DNA from: an uncultured Alphaproteobacteria bacterium
Lineage (GTDB): Bacteria > Pseudomonadota > Alphaproteobacteria > HIMB59 > GCA-002718135
Assembly: GCA_902614395.1 (NCBI GenBank)
Contig: CACMKW010000002.1
Span: 67,356-131,355, forward strand
Direction of reading: 5' to 3'
DNA length: 64,000 bases
Positions 23,638 to 32,921 of the stretch are shown here, one piece after another. The position numbers were made by a program, and so were the translations under genes. The notes below the pieces were generated by a model that was not told the DNA's origin, made no database searches, and saw only the letters and a program-made list of their open reading frames with translations. The stretch's first letter is position 1, and every line of letters begins with the position of its first letter.

Positions 23638-24471
23638 GTGAAAAAAATTTTAATATATTTATTATCAATTGGTGTTTTTGGATTTGCTTCAATTGCAAAT
23701 TCACAAACAATAAGAATTGGTACAGAAGGTGCTTATCCACCATGGAATAATCTGAACTCAGCTGGTGAACTAGAGGGTGCGGAGATAGACTTTGGTAATG
23801 AAGCTTGCAAAAGAATGGGCGTTACTTGTGAGTGGGTAACTCAAGATTGGGATGGTATAATACCTGCACTTCTTCAAGGTAAATATGACATTATTATTGC
23901 TGGAATGTCTATTACCGAAGAAAGAAAAGAAAAAGTTAATTTTACAACTGGGTATATGACTGATGGAGCAAGATTTGCTGTTTTAAAAAATAGTGGTTTA
24001 GCAAATTTAAATATTGCTGGTATGGCTAAAGTTAATCTTAATAATGCAGGTGGAAAAGAACAAGCTGCAATAGGCCAATTAATTGCCGCAATGGATGGTA
24101 AAACTGTCTGTGTTCAATCTTCAACAATTCACCAAAATTTCTTAGAAAAACACATGTCTGGTGCAGTAGATGTAAAACTATATCAAGCTGTTGATGATCA
24201 TAATTTAGATTTAGCTGCTGGAAGATGTGATGCAGTTCTTGCTGATGTAGGATCAATTATTGATTTTATGGAATCTGATGGTGGTGTTGATGTTGCATTT
24301 ACAGGTCCAACTTTTTCTGGTGGAGTCTTCGGTGATGGTGTTGGCGGAGCAGTTAGAAAAGAAGATACAGGTATCTTAGAGATGTGGAATGCTGCTATTG
24401 CAGAAATGTCTAAAGATGGAACCACTGCTGAAATAACTAAAGAGTGGTTTGGTAGAGATATCTCAATGTAA
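23638..24471 (+). CDS. Basic/polar amino-acid ABC transporter substrate-binding protein
   Basis: Periplasmic SBP_bac_3-family binding protein, 277 residues, GTG start. The signal peptide ends around ANS (residues 20-22). Mature marks are IRIGTEGAYPPWNN, WDGIIPALLQGKYDIIIAGMSIT (WDGIIPALLQGKYD the key block) and AAGRCDAVLADVGSI. The pattern is closest to lysine/arginine/ornithine or octopine-type binding proteins. No permease or ATPase gene is adjacent, so it is an orphan binding protein at this site. It has its own -10 element and a strong terminator, fitting the high expression of such proteins in marine oligotrophs. The ligand cannot be set from sequence. Confidence 0.88.
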   Translation: MKKILIYLLSIGVFGFASIANSQTIRIGTEGAYPPWNNLNSAGELEGAEIDFGNEACKRMGVTCEWVTQDWDGIIPALLQGKYDIIIAGMSITEERKEKVNFTTGYMTDGARFAVLKNSGLANLNIAGMAKVNLNNAGGKEQAAIGQLIAAMDGKTVCVQSSTIHQNFLEKHMSGAVDVKLYQAVDDHNLDLAAGRCDAVLADVGSIIDFMESDGGVDVAFTGPTFSGGVFGDGVGGAVRKEDTGILEMWNAAIAEMSKDGTTAEITKEWFGRDISM

Positions 24472-24490
24472 AGCTAATTTTATTTTAATA

Positions 24491-24520
24491 AAAAGCGGTC
24501 CTTGAGACCGCTTTTTTTTT
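24491..24520 (+). terminator. Rho-independent terminator
   Basis: GCGGTC (24495-24500) pairs with GACCGC (24506-24511) around a CTTGA loop; the stem is extended by AAAA/TTTT and followed by nine T residues. It ends the monocistronic binding-protein transcript. Confidence 0.93.
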
Positions 24521-24570
24521 GATTAAATTAAAGCCATAATGCATAATGTAAATTAAATAAAAATTTTATA

Positions 24571-24852
24571 ATGAACTCTCTTTTATATTTAATTATTCAA
24601 ATTATAAACTTATTCCAATTTGTTCTTGTAGTTTACATAATCCTAACATGGCTAGTAAACTTTAATATAATTAATACAGGTAATCGATTTGTTTATAGCA
24701 TACTTGATGCTTTATATCGATTATGTGAACCAAGTTTAAATTTTGTAAGAAGATACATACCTACTTTTGGTGCAATAGATTTGTCACCAATAGTTGTTTA
24801 TCTAGGCTTGTGGTTTATAAAAAGTTTATTAATTGAGTATTGGCCTAGATAG
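24571..24852 (+). CDS. YggT family membrane protein
   Basis: A 93-residue inner-membrane protein with two hydrophobic segments. The conserved centre is YRLCEPSLNFVRRYIPTFGAIDLSPIVV, of which CEPSLNFVRRYIP and DLSPIV are the family marks. YggT proteins have been linked to osmotic-shock tolerance and cell-division or membrane functions, but the biochemical role is not settled. It precedes folD by two bases, a pairing common in alphaproteobacteria. Confidence 0.9.
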   Translation: MNSLLYLIIQIINLFQFVLVVYIILTWLVNFNIINTGNRFVYSILDALYRLCEPSLNFVRRYIPTFGAIDLSPIVVYLGLWFIKSLLIEYWPR

Positions 24853-24854
24853 TT

Positions 24855-25733
24855 ATGTCTCAAATTTTAGATGGAAAAAAAGTTGCACAAAAACTGAAAG
24901 ATGAGCTTAAAATTGAAATTGAAAATATTAAATCAAAATTTAATCGTGTTCCTGGATTGGCTGTAGTTCAAGTAGGAAATGTTGCGGCAAGTAGTGTCTA
25001 TGTCAAAGCTAAAACAAAAGCTGCAAAAGAAGTGGGAATTAATGTTTTTGATCATCATCTAGAGGAAACAACAGATCAAAATGATTTAATCAATTTAATT
25101 AGTCAATTAAATAACAATGGAGATGTTGATGGCATTCTTGTTCAACTACCTTTACCAAAAACAATAAATGAAGAAGCAGTGTTAAATTGCATAATACCAG
25201 AAAAAGATGCTGATGGTTTTCATCCCTTAAATGTTGGCAAACTTTCAATAAGTACCAAGAATGATGAAAATTTAATGATACCTTGTACCCCTTATGGTTG
25301 TCTACTGCTTCTTAGAGAACTTGGTATAGATTTAGCTGGCAAAAATGCAGTTGTAATAGGAAGATCTAATATAGTTGGAAAACCAATGGCTCAATTATTA
25401 TTAAAAGAATCTTGTACCGTAACAACAGTGCATTCTAAAACTGTAGATATTGAAAGTATTTGCAAAAGAGCAGATATTCTAATTGCCGCTATTGGAAAAC
25501 CTGAATTCGTAAATAAAGATTGGGTAAAGGAAGGGGCAATTATTATTGATGTTGGTATAAATAGAGTCAAAATAAATGAAGAAAAATCAAAATTAGTTGG
25601 GGATGTCTTATTTAGTGATGTAGAAAATAAGGTAAGTGCAATATCTCCAGTACCTGGAGGTGTAGGGCCCATGACGATTGCATGTCTTTTAAGAAATACA
25701 ACTATTTCATGCAGGAATAGATTAATCGATTAA
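24855..25733 (+). CDS. folD: Bifunctional methylenetetrahydrofolate dehydrogenase/cyclohydrolase
   Basis: Interconverts 5,10-methylene-THF, methenyl-THF and 10-formyl-THF with NADP+. It has 292 residues, normal length. Marks are VAASSVYVKAKTKAAKEVG (catalytic Tyr and Lys), DGILVQLPLP, EKDADGFHPLNVG, VVIGRSNIVGKPMAQLLL and the closing PVPGGVGPMTIACLL. One-carbon flux through FolD is central in marine oligotrophs that demethylate betaine-type compounds, which fits the window's betaine genes. It overlaps the convergent glycosyltransferase gene by four bases. Confidence 0.96.
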   Translation: MSQILDGKKVAQKLKDELKIEIENIKSKFNRVPGLAVVQVGNVAASSVYVKAKTKAAKEVGINVFDHHLEETTDQNDLINLISQLNNNGDVDGILVQLPLPKTINEEAVLNCIIPEKDADGFHPLNVGKLSISTKNDENLMIPCTPYGCLLLLRELGIDLAGKNAVVIGRSNIVGKPMAQLLLKESCTVTTVHSKTVDIESICKRADILIAAIGKPEFVNKDWVKEGAIIIDVGINRVKINEEKSKLVGDVLFSDVENKVSAISPVPGGVGPMTIACLLRNTTISCRNRLID

Positions 25734-26575
25734 CTAATTTTATAAATATATTTTAAAAAAACATCTGCTGAGATTGCTTTTCTAGCTTCCTCACAATGAC
25801 TACATAATTTTTTATATTCTCCACATGGAGATAACTTATGTTCATAATATATATTCTCATGAAAATCGTATCCAATCGCTTCAGGAGTTATCCAGCCTCC
25901 AAAATATAAAACTGCTTTTTTATTTAAAGCTGCAGCAACATGTCCAAAGCCTCCTTCAGGACCAACATATAAATCTGCTTCATTTAAAACTGCGCATGCT
26001 AGACGAAAATCCATATTCTCAGGGGAAAAGACTGATAAATTCTTTTTACTTTCTTTATGCACTGATTGGATTACCAAAAAATCTTTTTTAAGCACATTTA
26101 TTAATCTTTGCCAATTTTCTGCACCCCAATCTTTATTTTGATGCTTAATACTAAATTGCCAATCATAAATCTTTGTTGATGTAGTTTCTAAAAAAATAAT
26201 TTTTTTATAATTTTTGTTATTTTTGCTATTCCAAAATTCAATTGCTTCAGATATTATTTTTTTTGCGTCTGCTTTTTCTTTTTTTGTAAAATAAATTTCT
26301 CCAGGATTGGGTTTAAATTTTCTCCAAACATAATTTGTATTGGTAGTTTTTTTATAATCAATATAAGGTCTATTATTTTCATGATAATCTAAAATATGTA
26401 TAGGTTTGTTTCTCTCAAGATTTCTGCAATCAGATATATTTGGGTTATTGTCATAAATGGGTGAATGATAGGCTCTTTGGCTTTTTGCTTCTCCAATTAC
26501 AATTTGTCTATCTGGAAATTGTTTTTTGATTTTTGAAGCTAACTTTGTTACTAGTAAGTCATCACCGTAACCCAT
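25730..26575 (-). CDS. Glycosyltransferase family 9 (heptosyltransferase)-like protein
   Basis: A 281-residue protein with the GT9 layout. MGYGDDLLVTKLASKIKKQFP at the N-terminus matches the acceptor-side fold. The C-terminal ADLYVGPEGGFGHVAAALNKKAVLYFGG is the nucleotide-sugar-binding block, of which VGPEGGFGHVAAALNK is the key motif. It is shorter than LPS heptosyltransferases. A Cys-rich tail (PCGEYKKLCSHCEEA) is unusual and could bind a metal. It is the downstream gene after argG, three bases apart. The sugar and acceptor are unknown. Confidence 0.75.
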   Translation of the reverse strand: MGYGDDLLVTKLASKIKKQFPDRQIVIGEAKSQRAYHSPIYDNNPNISDCRNLERNKPIHILDYHENNRPYIDYKKTTNTNYVWRKFKPNPGEIYFTKKEKADAKKIISEAIEFWNSKNNKNYKKIIFLETTSTKIYDWQFSIKHQNKDWGAENWQRLINVLKKDFLVIQSVHKESKKNLSVFSPENMDFRLACAVLNEADLYVGPEGGFGHVAAALNKKAVLYFGGWITPEAIGYDFHENIYYEHKLSPCGEYKKLCSHCEEARKAISADVFLKYIYKIS

Positions 26576-26578
26576 TTA

Positions 26579-27769
26579 CTAAAGATTATTTTTTTTGAAT
26601 CTAACTGAATTTATTTTTATAAATCCTTCAGCATCTTTCTGATTATAATCTCCGACTTCGTCAAATGAGACAAGGGAGTTATCATATAGACTGTTATCTG
26701 ATTTTCTTCCGGAAATAATTACATTACCTTTAAAAACTTTAAGTTTGACTTCCCCATTTACCTTTTTTTGAGTAGAATCAATCAAGCTTTGCATTGCAAT
26801 TCTTTCTGAGGAAAACCAAAAGCCATTATAGATTGTTTCAGCATATTTAGGCATTATCTCATCTTTAAGATGAGATTCACCTTTGTCTAATGTTATGCTT
26901 TCTATCGCTTTTCTTGCATTAATAAGTATTGTTCCTCCAGGAGTTTCATAAACTCCTCTTGATTTCATTCCTACGAATCTATTTTCAACAAGATCCACTC
27001 TTCCAACACCATGTTTACCTGCTATAGAATTTAATTTTGCTAAAAGGTCATGTGGTTTTAAATTATCTTTATTAATTGAAACAGGATCACCGTTTTTAAA
27101 TTCAACTATTAATTCTTCTGCCTTATTTGGAGAATCTTCGATACTGCTAGTTCTTGAAAAAACATACTCAGGTGGCTCGATCCAAGGATCCTCAAGAAGC
27201 TTACCTTCAGAGGAAGTATGTAAAAGATTTGAATCAGTGCTGAAAGGAGGTTCTCCCATTTTATCTTTAGGGACCGTTATCTGATTTTTTTCAGCATATT
27301 CTATCAAATCATTTCTACTTTCAAAATCCCAATCTCGCCATGGTGATATAACTTCGATTTTAGGATTGTTTGCATAATAACCTAATTCAAATCTAACTTG
27401 ATCATTACCTTTGCCGGTGGCTCCATGTGCAACAGCATCAGCACCAACTAATTTTGCAATTTCAATTTGTCTTTTCGCTATTAAGGGTCTTGCTATTGCT
27501 GTACCTAACAAATAGGTTCCTTCGTAAAGTGTATTTGCTCTAAACATTGGAAAAACATAATCTCTAACGAATTCTTCTTGTAAATTTTCAATAAATATTT
27601 CTTTTACACCTAAATTTTTTGCTTTGGTTTCAATTGGTAAAAGTTCTTCTCCTTGACCAATATCTGCTGTAAATGTAACTACAGGACATTCATATTTATT
27701 TTGAAGCCACTTGAGAATGACACTTGTGTCTAACCCACCTGAATAAGCTAAAACAATTTTCTTAGGCAT
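26579..27769 (-). CDS. argG: Argininosuccinate synthase
   Basis: Joins citrulline and aspartate using ATP in arginine synthesis. It has 396 residues. The ATP-binding loop is [16 protein letters not shown] at residues about 7-22, followed by [18 protein letters not shown] and [18 protein letters not shown], all diagnostic. It abuts the ialB-like gene: its ATG ends at 27769, and the preceding gene's stop begins at 27770. Arginine supply also feeds agmatine if an arginine decarboxylase exists elsewhere, which would connect to the aguAB genes; that gene is not in this window. Confidence 0.97.
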   Translation of the reverse strand: MPKKIVLAYSGGLDTSVILKWLQNKYECPVVTFTADIGQGEELLPIETKAKNLGVKEIFIENLQEEFVRDYVFPMFRANTLYEGTYLLGTAIARPLIAKRQIEIAKLVGADAVAHGATGKGNDQVRFELGYYANNPKIEVISPWRDWDFESRNDLIEYAEKNQITVPKDKMGEPPFSTDSNLLHTSSEGKLLEDPWIEPPEYVFSRTSSIEDSPNKAEELIVEFKNGDPVSINKDNLKPHDLLAKLNSIAGKHGVGRVDLVENRFVGMKSRGVYETPGGTILINARKAIESITLDKGESHLKDEIMPKYAETIYNGFWFSSERIAMQSLIDSTQKKVNGEVKLKVFKGNVIISGRKSDNSLYDNSLVSFDEVGDYNQKDAEGFIKINSVRFKKNNL

Positions 27770-28243
27770 TTAACAATCGTTAATTAACTGATTATACGCA
27801 GCAGTGAATCCATTAAGAGTATAGGTGTCATTGGTAATAGTGCCTCTTGAAGACTCACCTGTAACCTTAAGCTCTAATCCTTTTTTCATAGCAAAAATTA
27901 CTTTTGCATCTTCTTCTGTCCAAGCAGCAGTTGGCAAGTCTTCTGTTGTATAAAATTTGTATTCTCCCTTATCTATCTTTACAATAATATCAGATGGGAC
28001 TTTGTAGCTATAACCTGCTTCTATTTGAACTACAGTATCAGGATTACCAATATTTTTATAAACAAGAACGTAGAAGTTTCCTCTTTTCTTATCACTAGGT
28101 AAATCTGTTTCAGTTGCTAAGCTACCTACGTAACAATACTCATCAGCTTTCTCAAAAGACCACTTGCCAGTCTCTAAGCCCATTAAGGTGGAAGGCACTG
28201 CTACATATAGTACTATAAGAAACTTAATAAAAATTTTCATCAA
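27770..28243 (-). CDS. Invasion-associated locus B (IalB) family periplasmic protein
   Basis: A 157-residue exported protein. The signal peptide covers about residues 1-22, followed by a single compact domain with WSFEKADEYCYVGSLA, IEAGYSYKVPSDI, AAWTEEDAKVIFAMKKG and the closing GTITNDTYTLNGFTAAYNQLI then DC. The two Cys (after EY and at the C-terminus) are the usual IalB pair. The family is widespread in free-living alphaproteobacteria, where its function is unknown; the name from Bartonella should not be read as virulence. It is divergent from the ECF sigma gene, and 69 bases separate the starts. Confidence 0.8.
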   Translation of the reverse strand: MMKIFIKFLIVLYVAVPSTLMGLETGKWSFEKADEYCYVGSLATETDLPSDKKRGNFYVLVYKNIGNPDTVVQIEAGYSYKVPSDIIVKIDKGEYKFYTTEDLPTAAWTEEDAKVIFAMKKGLELKVTGESSRGTITNDTYTLNGFTAAYNQLINDC

Positions 28244-28312
28244 TTGGTTCTTTTAGTATATCTTATGCAAATAGTTAAGAAAGTTTAGACTATGTTTGAT
28301 AATTTATAAAAT

Positions 28313-28849
28313 ATGGAAAAATCACATTTAAACAGCTTGATGAGCAAAATTCAAAGACACCGCGACGAAATGGCTTTCTCAGAAATTTTTGATTATTTTG
28401 CCCCAAAAGTTAATGCCTATTTTATCCAAAATAGTATCAAATTTGAGAGCTCCGAAGAGTTAACACAGGAAGTTTTGAGCACAGTTTGGGCAAAGTCAGA
28501 TCTATATAATTCAGAAAAATCAGCTCTCTCAACATGGATTTTTACTATAGCAAGAAACAAAAAAATAGACTTTTTCAGGAAAAATTCAAAGGTAGATTTT
28601 AAGGAAGAAGATATAAGAGAGTTTTTATACCAAGATAGAGAAGTTGACCTCATTAAAGAAAATGAAGCAAAAAAACAGATAGAGAGAATAAATGATGAAC
28701 TGGATGAACAGCAAAAAATAATGATAAAAATGAATTTTTTTGAGAATAAAAGTCATAAAAAAATTGCAGATGAGCTTGAAATTCCTTTAGGGACAGTTAA
28801 ATCAAGAATAAGGCATATCTTAACAAAAATGCAGGAATTTTTAACATGA
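28313..28849 (+). CDS. rpoE: ECF-type RNA polymerase sigma factor (RpoE/ChrR-partner group)
   Basis: A 178-residue alternative sigma factor. Region 2 spans about residues 20-85, with SSEELTQEVLSTVWAKSDLY (core binding) and STWIFTIARNKKIDFFRK (-10 recognition). Region 4 near the end has LEIPLGTVKSRIRHILTKMQ, the helix-turn-helix for the -35 box. The following gene, overlapping by four bases, is a ChrR-like anti-sigma factor. In Rhodobacter this pair responds to singlet oxygen. Expected targets include photooxidative-stress genes, but no target promoter was confirmed in this window. Confidence 0.92.
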   Translation: MEKSHLNSLMSKIQRHRDEMAFSEIFDYFAPKVNAYFIQNSIKFESSEELTQEVLSTVWAKSDLYNSEKSALSTWIFTIARNKKIDFFRKNSKVDFKEEDIREFLYQDREVDLIKENEAKKQIERINDELDEQQKIMIKMNFFENKSHKKIADELEIPLGTVKSRIRHILTKMQEFLT

Positions 28850-29475
28850 ATGGAACAGTAGTAAAAAACCAGCTTATATTTGATTTTGCATCTGGGCTTT
28901 TAGGTCCAGCAAAGTCGCTATTTGCTTCAACATATTTACAATTAAATTCAAATGCTTCTAAAATTAGCAGTACATTTGAAAATATGTTGGGTGAAAATCT
29001 AATGGATAATGAAAACATTCATCCTAAAAACCTAAAATATACAGATTGCATTAAAAGCGAAAATGGAAAAACTACGCTGAATACTAAAGATCCAGTAACT
29101 AGATACTTTGGAAACCTTAACAATTTAAATTGGAAACAAGTTTATAAAGGTTTTAAAGAGTACACAGCATCTATTGACGATAAAGATGAATTAAAATTAA
29201 TTAAAATGGACCCTGGAGTTTCTGTACCACTTCACTCCCATGGTGGAAAAGAGTTCATATTAGTTTTAGAGGGCAGCTTCTGCGATGAATATGGTGAATA
29301 CTCTAAAGGAGACATTCAGATAAATGATCAAAAAATAAAACACACCCCAATCGCGTCAAGAGATACTGGCTGTGTATGTTTAAGTATTACTGAAAAAGAT
29401 GTTATTTTCTTTGGTAAGTATGGATCTTTCTTAAATTTATTTACATTTATTAAATCTTTTTTTAAGCCAAAATAA
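28846..29475 (+). CDS. chrR: ChrR-like cupin anti-sigma factor lacking the zinc-binding ligands
   Basis: A 209-residue partner of the upstream sigma factor, overlapping it as ATGA. The N-terminal anti-sigma domain aligns with ChrR without gaps around FASGLLGPAKSLFASTYLQL. But the zinc triad His-x3-Cys-x2-Cys is replaced by Tyr-x3-Asn-x2-Ala (STYLQLNSNAS). The C-terminal cupin domain keeps its own metal site: PLHSHGGKEFILVLEG supplies two His and a Glu, and IKHTPIASRD supplies the last His. So the sensing domain looks intact while the sigma-binding domain must fold without zinc. Adjacent to its sigma and almost surely functional. Confidence 0.88.
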   Translation: MNGTVVKNQLIFDFASGLLGPAKSLFASTYLQLNSNASKISSTFENMLGENLMDNENIHPKNLKYTDCIKSENGKTTLNTKDPVTRYFGNLNNLNWKQVYKGFKEYTASIDDKDELKLIKMDPGVSVPLHSHGGKEFILVLEGSFCDEYGEYSKGDIQINDQKIKHTPIASRDTGCVCLSITEKDVIFFGKYGSFLNLFTFIKSFFKPK

Positions 29476-29499
29476 ATTCATTAATATATAATTCTAAAC

Positions 29500-30495
29500 G
29501 TGACTAAAATTCACGTTGACTTTACTAGAGGTAAAAAAATTGAAAGCACCCATCAAGTTAAGGCATTAGTAACAAATATTGATGGTAAAATTTTGTTATC
29601 TACAAACAATGATAATGATTTTTTTTTTCCTCGATCTTCAATTAAAATATTTCAAGCTATTCCTTTAACAATGTCAGGTGCAGCCAAAAAATATAAATTA
29701 AACGGTAAACAAATAGCTTTAGCTTGTGCTTCACACAAAGGTGAGAGGTTTCATATAAATGAACTAAAAAAATGGATTTCAAAAATAAAATTAAAAACAA
29801 AGAATTTACAATGTGGTATTCATGGGCCATTAGACAAAACAGCCTCAGAAAAAATAATATATTCTAGAAAGAAATTTAACGAATTACATAACAATTGTGC
29901 TGGCAAACACTTAGCTATGTTAACAAGCTGTCTGTATAATAATAATAGCATTACAAATTATTTAGATTTCAATCATCCACATCAAAAAAATGTTAGAAGA
30001 GTTTTCAATAAGTTCACAGAGACAAAATTATCAAAGAAAAATTTCTCTTTAGATGGCTGTAGTGCTCCACAATATTCATTCCAAATAAAATCAATATCTA
30101 AAGCCTTAAATAATTTAATTAAATGTTATAATAGTAATCTTGAATATTCAATAGCAGCAAGAATACTGATTGATTCAACTTTAAAATATCCAAATTATAT
30201 TGGGGGAACAAAAAGCTTTGATACAAAAGTAATTGATTCTTCACAAAGTAAAATATTTTGTAAACATGGGGCGGAAGGTGTTTTTTTGTTTGCTCATTTG
30301 AATAAAGGTATAAGTGGAGTAGTTAAAGTAACAGATGGTAATGAAAGAGCAATACCAATCACTATAATAAATATTTTTAAAAAATTAAAAATAATGAATA
30401 AAAGTGAATTAAGAAGCTTACAAAAAAAAGAAAAATTTTATCTTAAAAATCATGCAGAAAAGAAAATTGGGCATATTAACTGTAAGATAATATAA
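29500..30495 (+). CDS. L-asparaginase II family protein
   Basis: A 331-residue protein of the thermolabile, Rhizobium-type asparaginase family (PF06089), which differs from the AnsA/AnsB fold. Marks are FFPRSSIKIFQAIPL, IALACASHKGERFH, the NNCAGKHLAML block with family Cys/Lys, and DGCSAPQYSFQIKS. These enzymes hydrolyse L-asparagine to aspartate and ammonia. GTG start at 29500; the ATG alternatives inside would remove the conserved N-terminus. The last 20 bases overlap the convergent DUF3429 gene. Confidence 0.82.
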   Translation: MTKIHVDFTRGKKIESTHQVKALVTNIDGKILLSTNNDNDFFFPRSSIKIFQAIPLTMSGAAKKYKLNGKQIALACASHKGERFHINELKKWISKIKLKTKNLQCGIHGPLDKTASEKIIYSRKKFNELHNNCAGKHLAMLTSCLYNNNSITNYLDFNHPHQKNVRRVFNKFTETKLSKKNFSLDGCSAPQYSFQIKSISKALNNLIKCYNSNLEYSIAARILIDSTLKYPNYIGGTKSFDTKVIDSSQSKIFCKHGAEGVFLFAHLNKGISGVVKVTDGNERAIPITIINIFKKLKIMNKSELRSLQKKEKFYLKNHAEKKIGHINCKII

Positions 30496-30913
30496 GTAAC
30501 AAAAATAAAGCAATTAAAAATGTTAGTGGCAATCTTAGAAAATAAAAAGCGGTTTTATTTAATTCGTTAGAAAATATAATAATGTAGTCAAAAAATAATT
30601 GTGTTAACAAAAGCAGAATTATTAAAATAAATATAATAAAAATATTAATATTATAAAGATTTAATATTATAATAATAACAGAGAATAGGCTTGGTAGAAA
30701 ACCATAAACAACAATATGTATAGGTGGATTATTTTTTAAATTCCAGTTAATTGATCCAATAAAAACAATAATTATTAAACTGTAATAAGTGATAAAATTG
30801 AACAAAATCTCTTCTTTAATTTTCAAAAAATAATATTTATCTAAAAATACTATAGCGTATGGTATTAACCCAAAATATGAAATTAGGAATTGTATATTAA
30901 ATTTTTTGTACAT
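30476..30913 (-). CDS. DUF3429-family membrane protein
   Basis: A 145-residue integral membrane protein with four or five hydrophobic segments. SYFGLIPYAIVFLD near the start and YSLIIIVFIGSINWNLK match the family's GLIPF and FLGGIHWG blocks, so DUF3429 is the likely family. Function unknown. It is convergent with the asparaginase and divergent from the kinase-like gene, with only five bases between starts. Confidence 0.65.
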   Translation of the reverse strand: MYKKFNIQFLISYFGLIPYAIVFLDKYYFLKIKEEILFNFITYYSLIIIVFIGSINWNLKNNPPIHIVVYGFLPSLFSVIIIILNLYNINIFIIFILIILLLLTQLFFDYIIIFSNELNKTAFYFLRLPLTFLIALFLLLILSYS

Positions 30914-30918
30914 TTATT

Positions 30919-31794
30919 ATGATTAAAAATAATATCATTTTAGAAATAGAAAAACTTTTAGATAATAAAAAAATTTTAGATTACAACATTTTATCTGACT
31001 CTTTTGGAATAAATTGTTTGAAAGTTGAGATAGAAGACAAAGAGCAATATATTGTAAAATATTATTACAAAAAAGATGGTAGGTTCAATGCAATAAAATC
31101 TGAAGCTGATAACATTCTTTTTTTAAATAGTAATAAGTTCAATTTTTTTCCAAAAATCATTAATAATAATAATAAATTTCTTATAATGTCATTCATAGAT
31201 AACAATAATAATCTACCAATCAAGACTAATGATGATTTATTAGGTGCTATAATTTCGCTTCATTCTAAAAGGAGTAAAAATTATGGATTTAATTTTGATA
31301 CTCAAATTGGTGGATTAAAGCAGTCAAACTCAAACACAAAAAATTGGGTAGAATTCTACAGAGATAAAAGATTACATTACATATTTGAAATAATTAATAA
31401 AAATCAACCAATGGATAAAGCTATAAACAATAAAATTGAAGTATTATTAAAAAAAATAGATAATTTCATTCCCAATAACCCAAAACCATCACTGCTACAT
31501 GGTGATTTATGGGAAGGAAATATACTTTTCAAAAATAAAAGGTTTTCAGGTTTTATTGATCCAGGATCTTTTTATGGTCATAATGAATTAGAGGTATCCT
31601 ATTTAAGATGGTTTAACCCTAAATTTGTTGATAGGAATTTTTTAGATAAATATAATGATCATATTAGTATTGATAAGTATTACGTAGATTATGAACCAAT
31701 TTATCAATTGTATTATTCATTATTAAACGTCCATTTATGGAATAGAAGCTATATTGAAAATGTTCGAGGATTGTTAGATAAAATTAAAATATAA
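30919..31794 (+). CDS. Fructosamine kinase-like phosphotransferase
   Basis: A 291-residue protein of the aminoglycoside-phosphotransferase/fructosamine-kinase fold. The N-lobe ends in the hinge MSFID; the catalytic loop is LLHGDLWEGNILFKNKRFSG (Asp of HGDLW as base), followed by GFIDPGSFYGHNELEVSYL, where the Asp of IDP binds metal. The HGDLWxGN motif and IDPxxxYGHxE pattern are typical of fructosamine-3-kinases, which phosphorylate glycated amines for repair. The bacterial substrate is usually unknown. Lies five bases from a divergent membrane gene. Confidence 0.8.
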   Translation: MIKNNIILEIEKLLDNKKILDYNILSDSFGINCLKVEIEDKEQYIVKYYYKKDGRFNAIKSEADNILFLNSNKFNFFPKIINNNNKFLIMSFIDNNNNLPIKTNDDLLGAIISLHSKRSKNYGFNFDTQIGGLKQSNSNTKNWVEFYRDKRLHYIFEIINKNQPMDKAINNKIEVLLKKIDNFIPNNPKPSLLHGDLWEGNILFKNKRFSGFIDPGSFYGHNELEVSYLRWFNPKFVDRNFLDKYNDHISIDKYYVDYEPIYQLYYSLLNVHLWNRSYIENVRGLLDKIKI

Positions 31795-31798
31795 AAGA

Positions 31799-32851
31799 TT
31801 AAACACATGGGTTGGGATCAGATAAGTGTATGTCTTCTATTTCTTTTAATAGTTCTTTTGACAGTGATATATCGATGCTATCTATATTCTCTTTAAGTTG
31901 ATCCATTGTTGTAGCTCCAATTATATTACTCGTAACAAATGGACGATCATTCACAAAAGCATTTGCGAAAGTGGAAGGGGCGATATTGTGTTTTTGAGCT
32001 AGTTTAAAATATTTTTCAATTGCTCTTTCTCCTCTTTCAGTATGATGTCTAGAAAATCTTCGCGGCCAAAGGGTATATCTAGCTTTTTGAGGATTTTTTC
32101 CACCAATATATTTACCGCTTAATCTACCACCTGCTAAAGGTGAATAAGCAAGTAAACCACAGCTTTCTCTGATAGAAACTTCAGAATTATGAATATCAAA
32201 TACACGGTTAACTAGACTGTAAACATTTTGAATTGACATCATACGAGGAAGATTTTTTTCTTTAGAAATTTGGAGATATTTCATAACACCCCAGGGTGTT
32301 TCATTTGATAAACCTGCATATCTAATCTTACCTGACTGAACAAGCTGATCTAAATTATATAAAACCTCTTCTACTGTAGTCCAATCATTATCGCTTGCAT
32401 CATACTCAAAGTCTAAAACCCCAAACTTTGGTACTTTTCTTTCAGGCCAATGAAGTTGGTATAAATCAATATAATCAGTTTTTAACCTTTTAAGACTTTC
32501 ATCTATTGCAGCATTCATATTCTTTTTATCAAAACCAAGACTTTTAGATCCTTCTCTAATCCACTCTAGACCGTCTGATTTTGATGCTATTTTTGATGCT
32601 AAAATTATTTTATCTCTATTTTTTTTTTCATGAAACCAGTTGCCAACTATTTCTTCAGTTTTTCCATAAGTTTCTTTGCGAGGCATTACAGCATACAATT
32701 CTGCTGTGTCAAAAAAATTTACTCCTCTTTCGACAGCATAATTCATTTGATCAAAACCATCTTGTTGGCTATTTTGTTCACCAAATGTCATTGTGCCCAA
32801 ACAAATGACGCTTACATCAATATCTGTATTTCCTAGTTTTCTATATTTCAT
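31799..32851 (-). CDS. Aldo-keto reductase (Tas-like)
   Basis: A 350-residue NADPH-dependent TIM-barrel reductase. The opening YRKLGNTDIDVSVICLGTMTFGEQNS and motifs VNFFDTAELYAVMPRKET, YIDLYQLHWPERK and IIGATTMDQLKENIDSI track E. coli Tas along the whole length. The catalytic residues Asp (FFDTAELY), Tyr, Lys (ASKIAS) and His (LHWPE) are present. Tas-type enzymes reduce aldehydes or ketones of uncertain physiological identity. Its stop lies four bases from the convergent kinase-like gene. Confidence 0.9.
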   Translation of the reverse strand: MKYRKLGNTDIDVSVICLGTMTFGEQNSQQDGFDQMNYAVERGVNFFDTAELYAVMPRKETYGKTEEIVGNWFHEKKNRDKIILASKIASKSDGLEWIREGSKSLGFDKKNMNAAIDESLKRLKTDYIDLYQLHWPERKVPKFGVLDFEYDASDNDWTTVEEVLYNLDQLVQSGKIRYAGLSNETPWGVMKYLQISKEKNLPRMMSIQNVYSLVNRVFDIHNSEVSIRESCGLLAYSPLAGGRLSGKYIGGKNPQKARYTLWPRRFSRHHTERGERAIEKYFKLAQKHNIAPSTFANAFVNDRPFVTSNIIGATTMDQLKENIDSIDISLSKELLKEIEDIHLSDPNPCV

Positions 32852-32921
32852 ACTATTTTAATAAAATGCCTTGAAATTGTCGGATTTATAGCGATATTAG
32901 TAATAATTAAAAGGAGAAATT

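Noticed and set aside
27770-28243. IalB-like protein as an invasion or virulence factor
   Set aside because: The family is common in free-living marine alphaproteobacteria; the name reflects first discovery in Bartonella.
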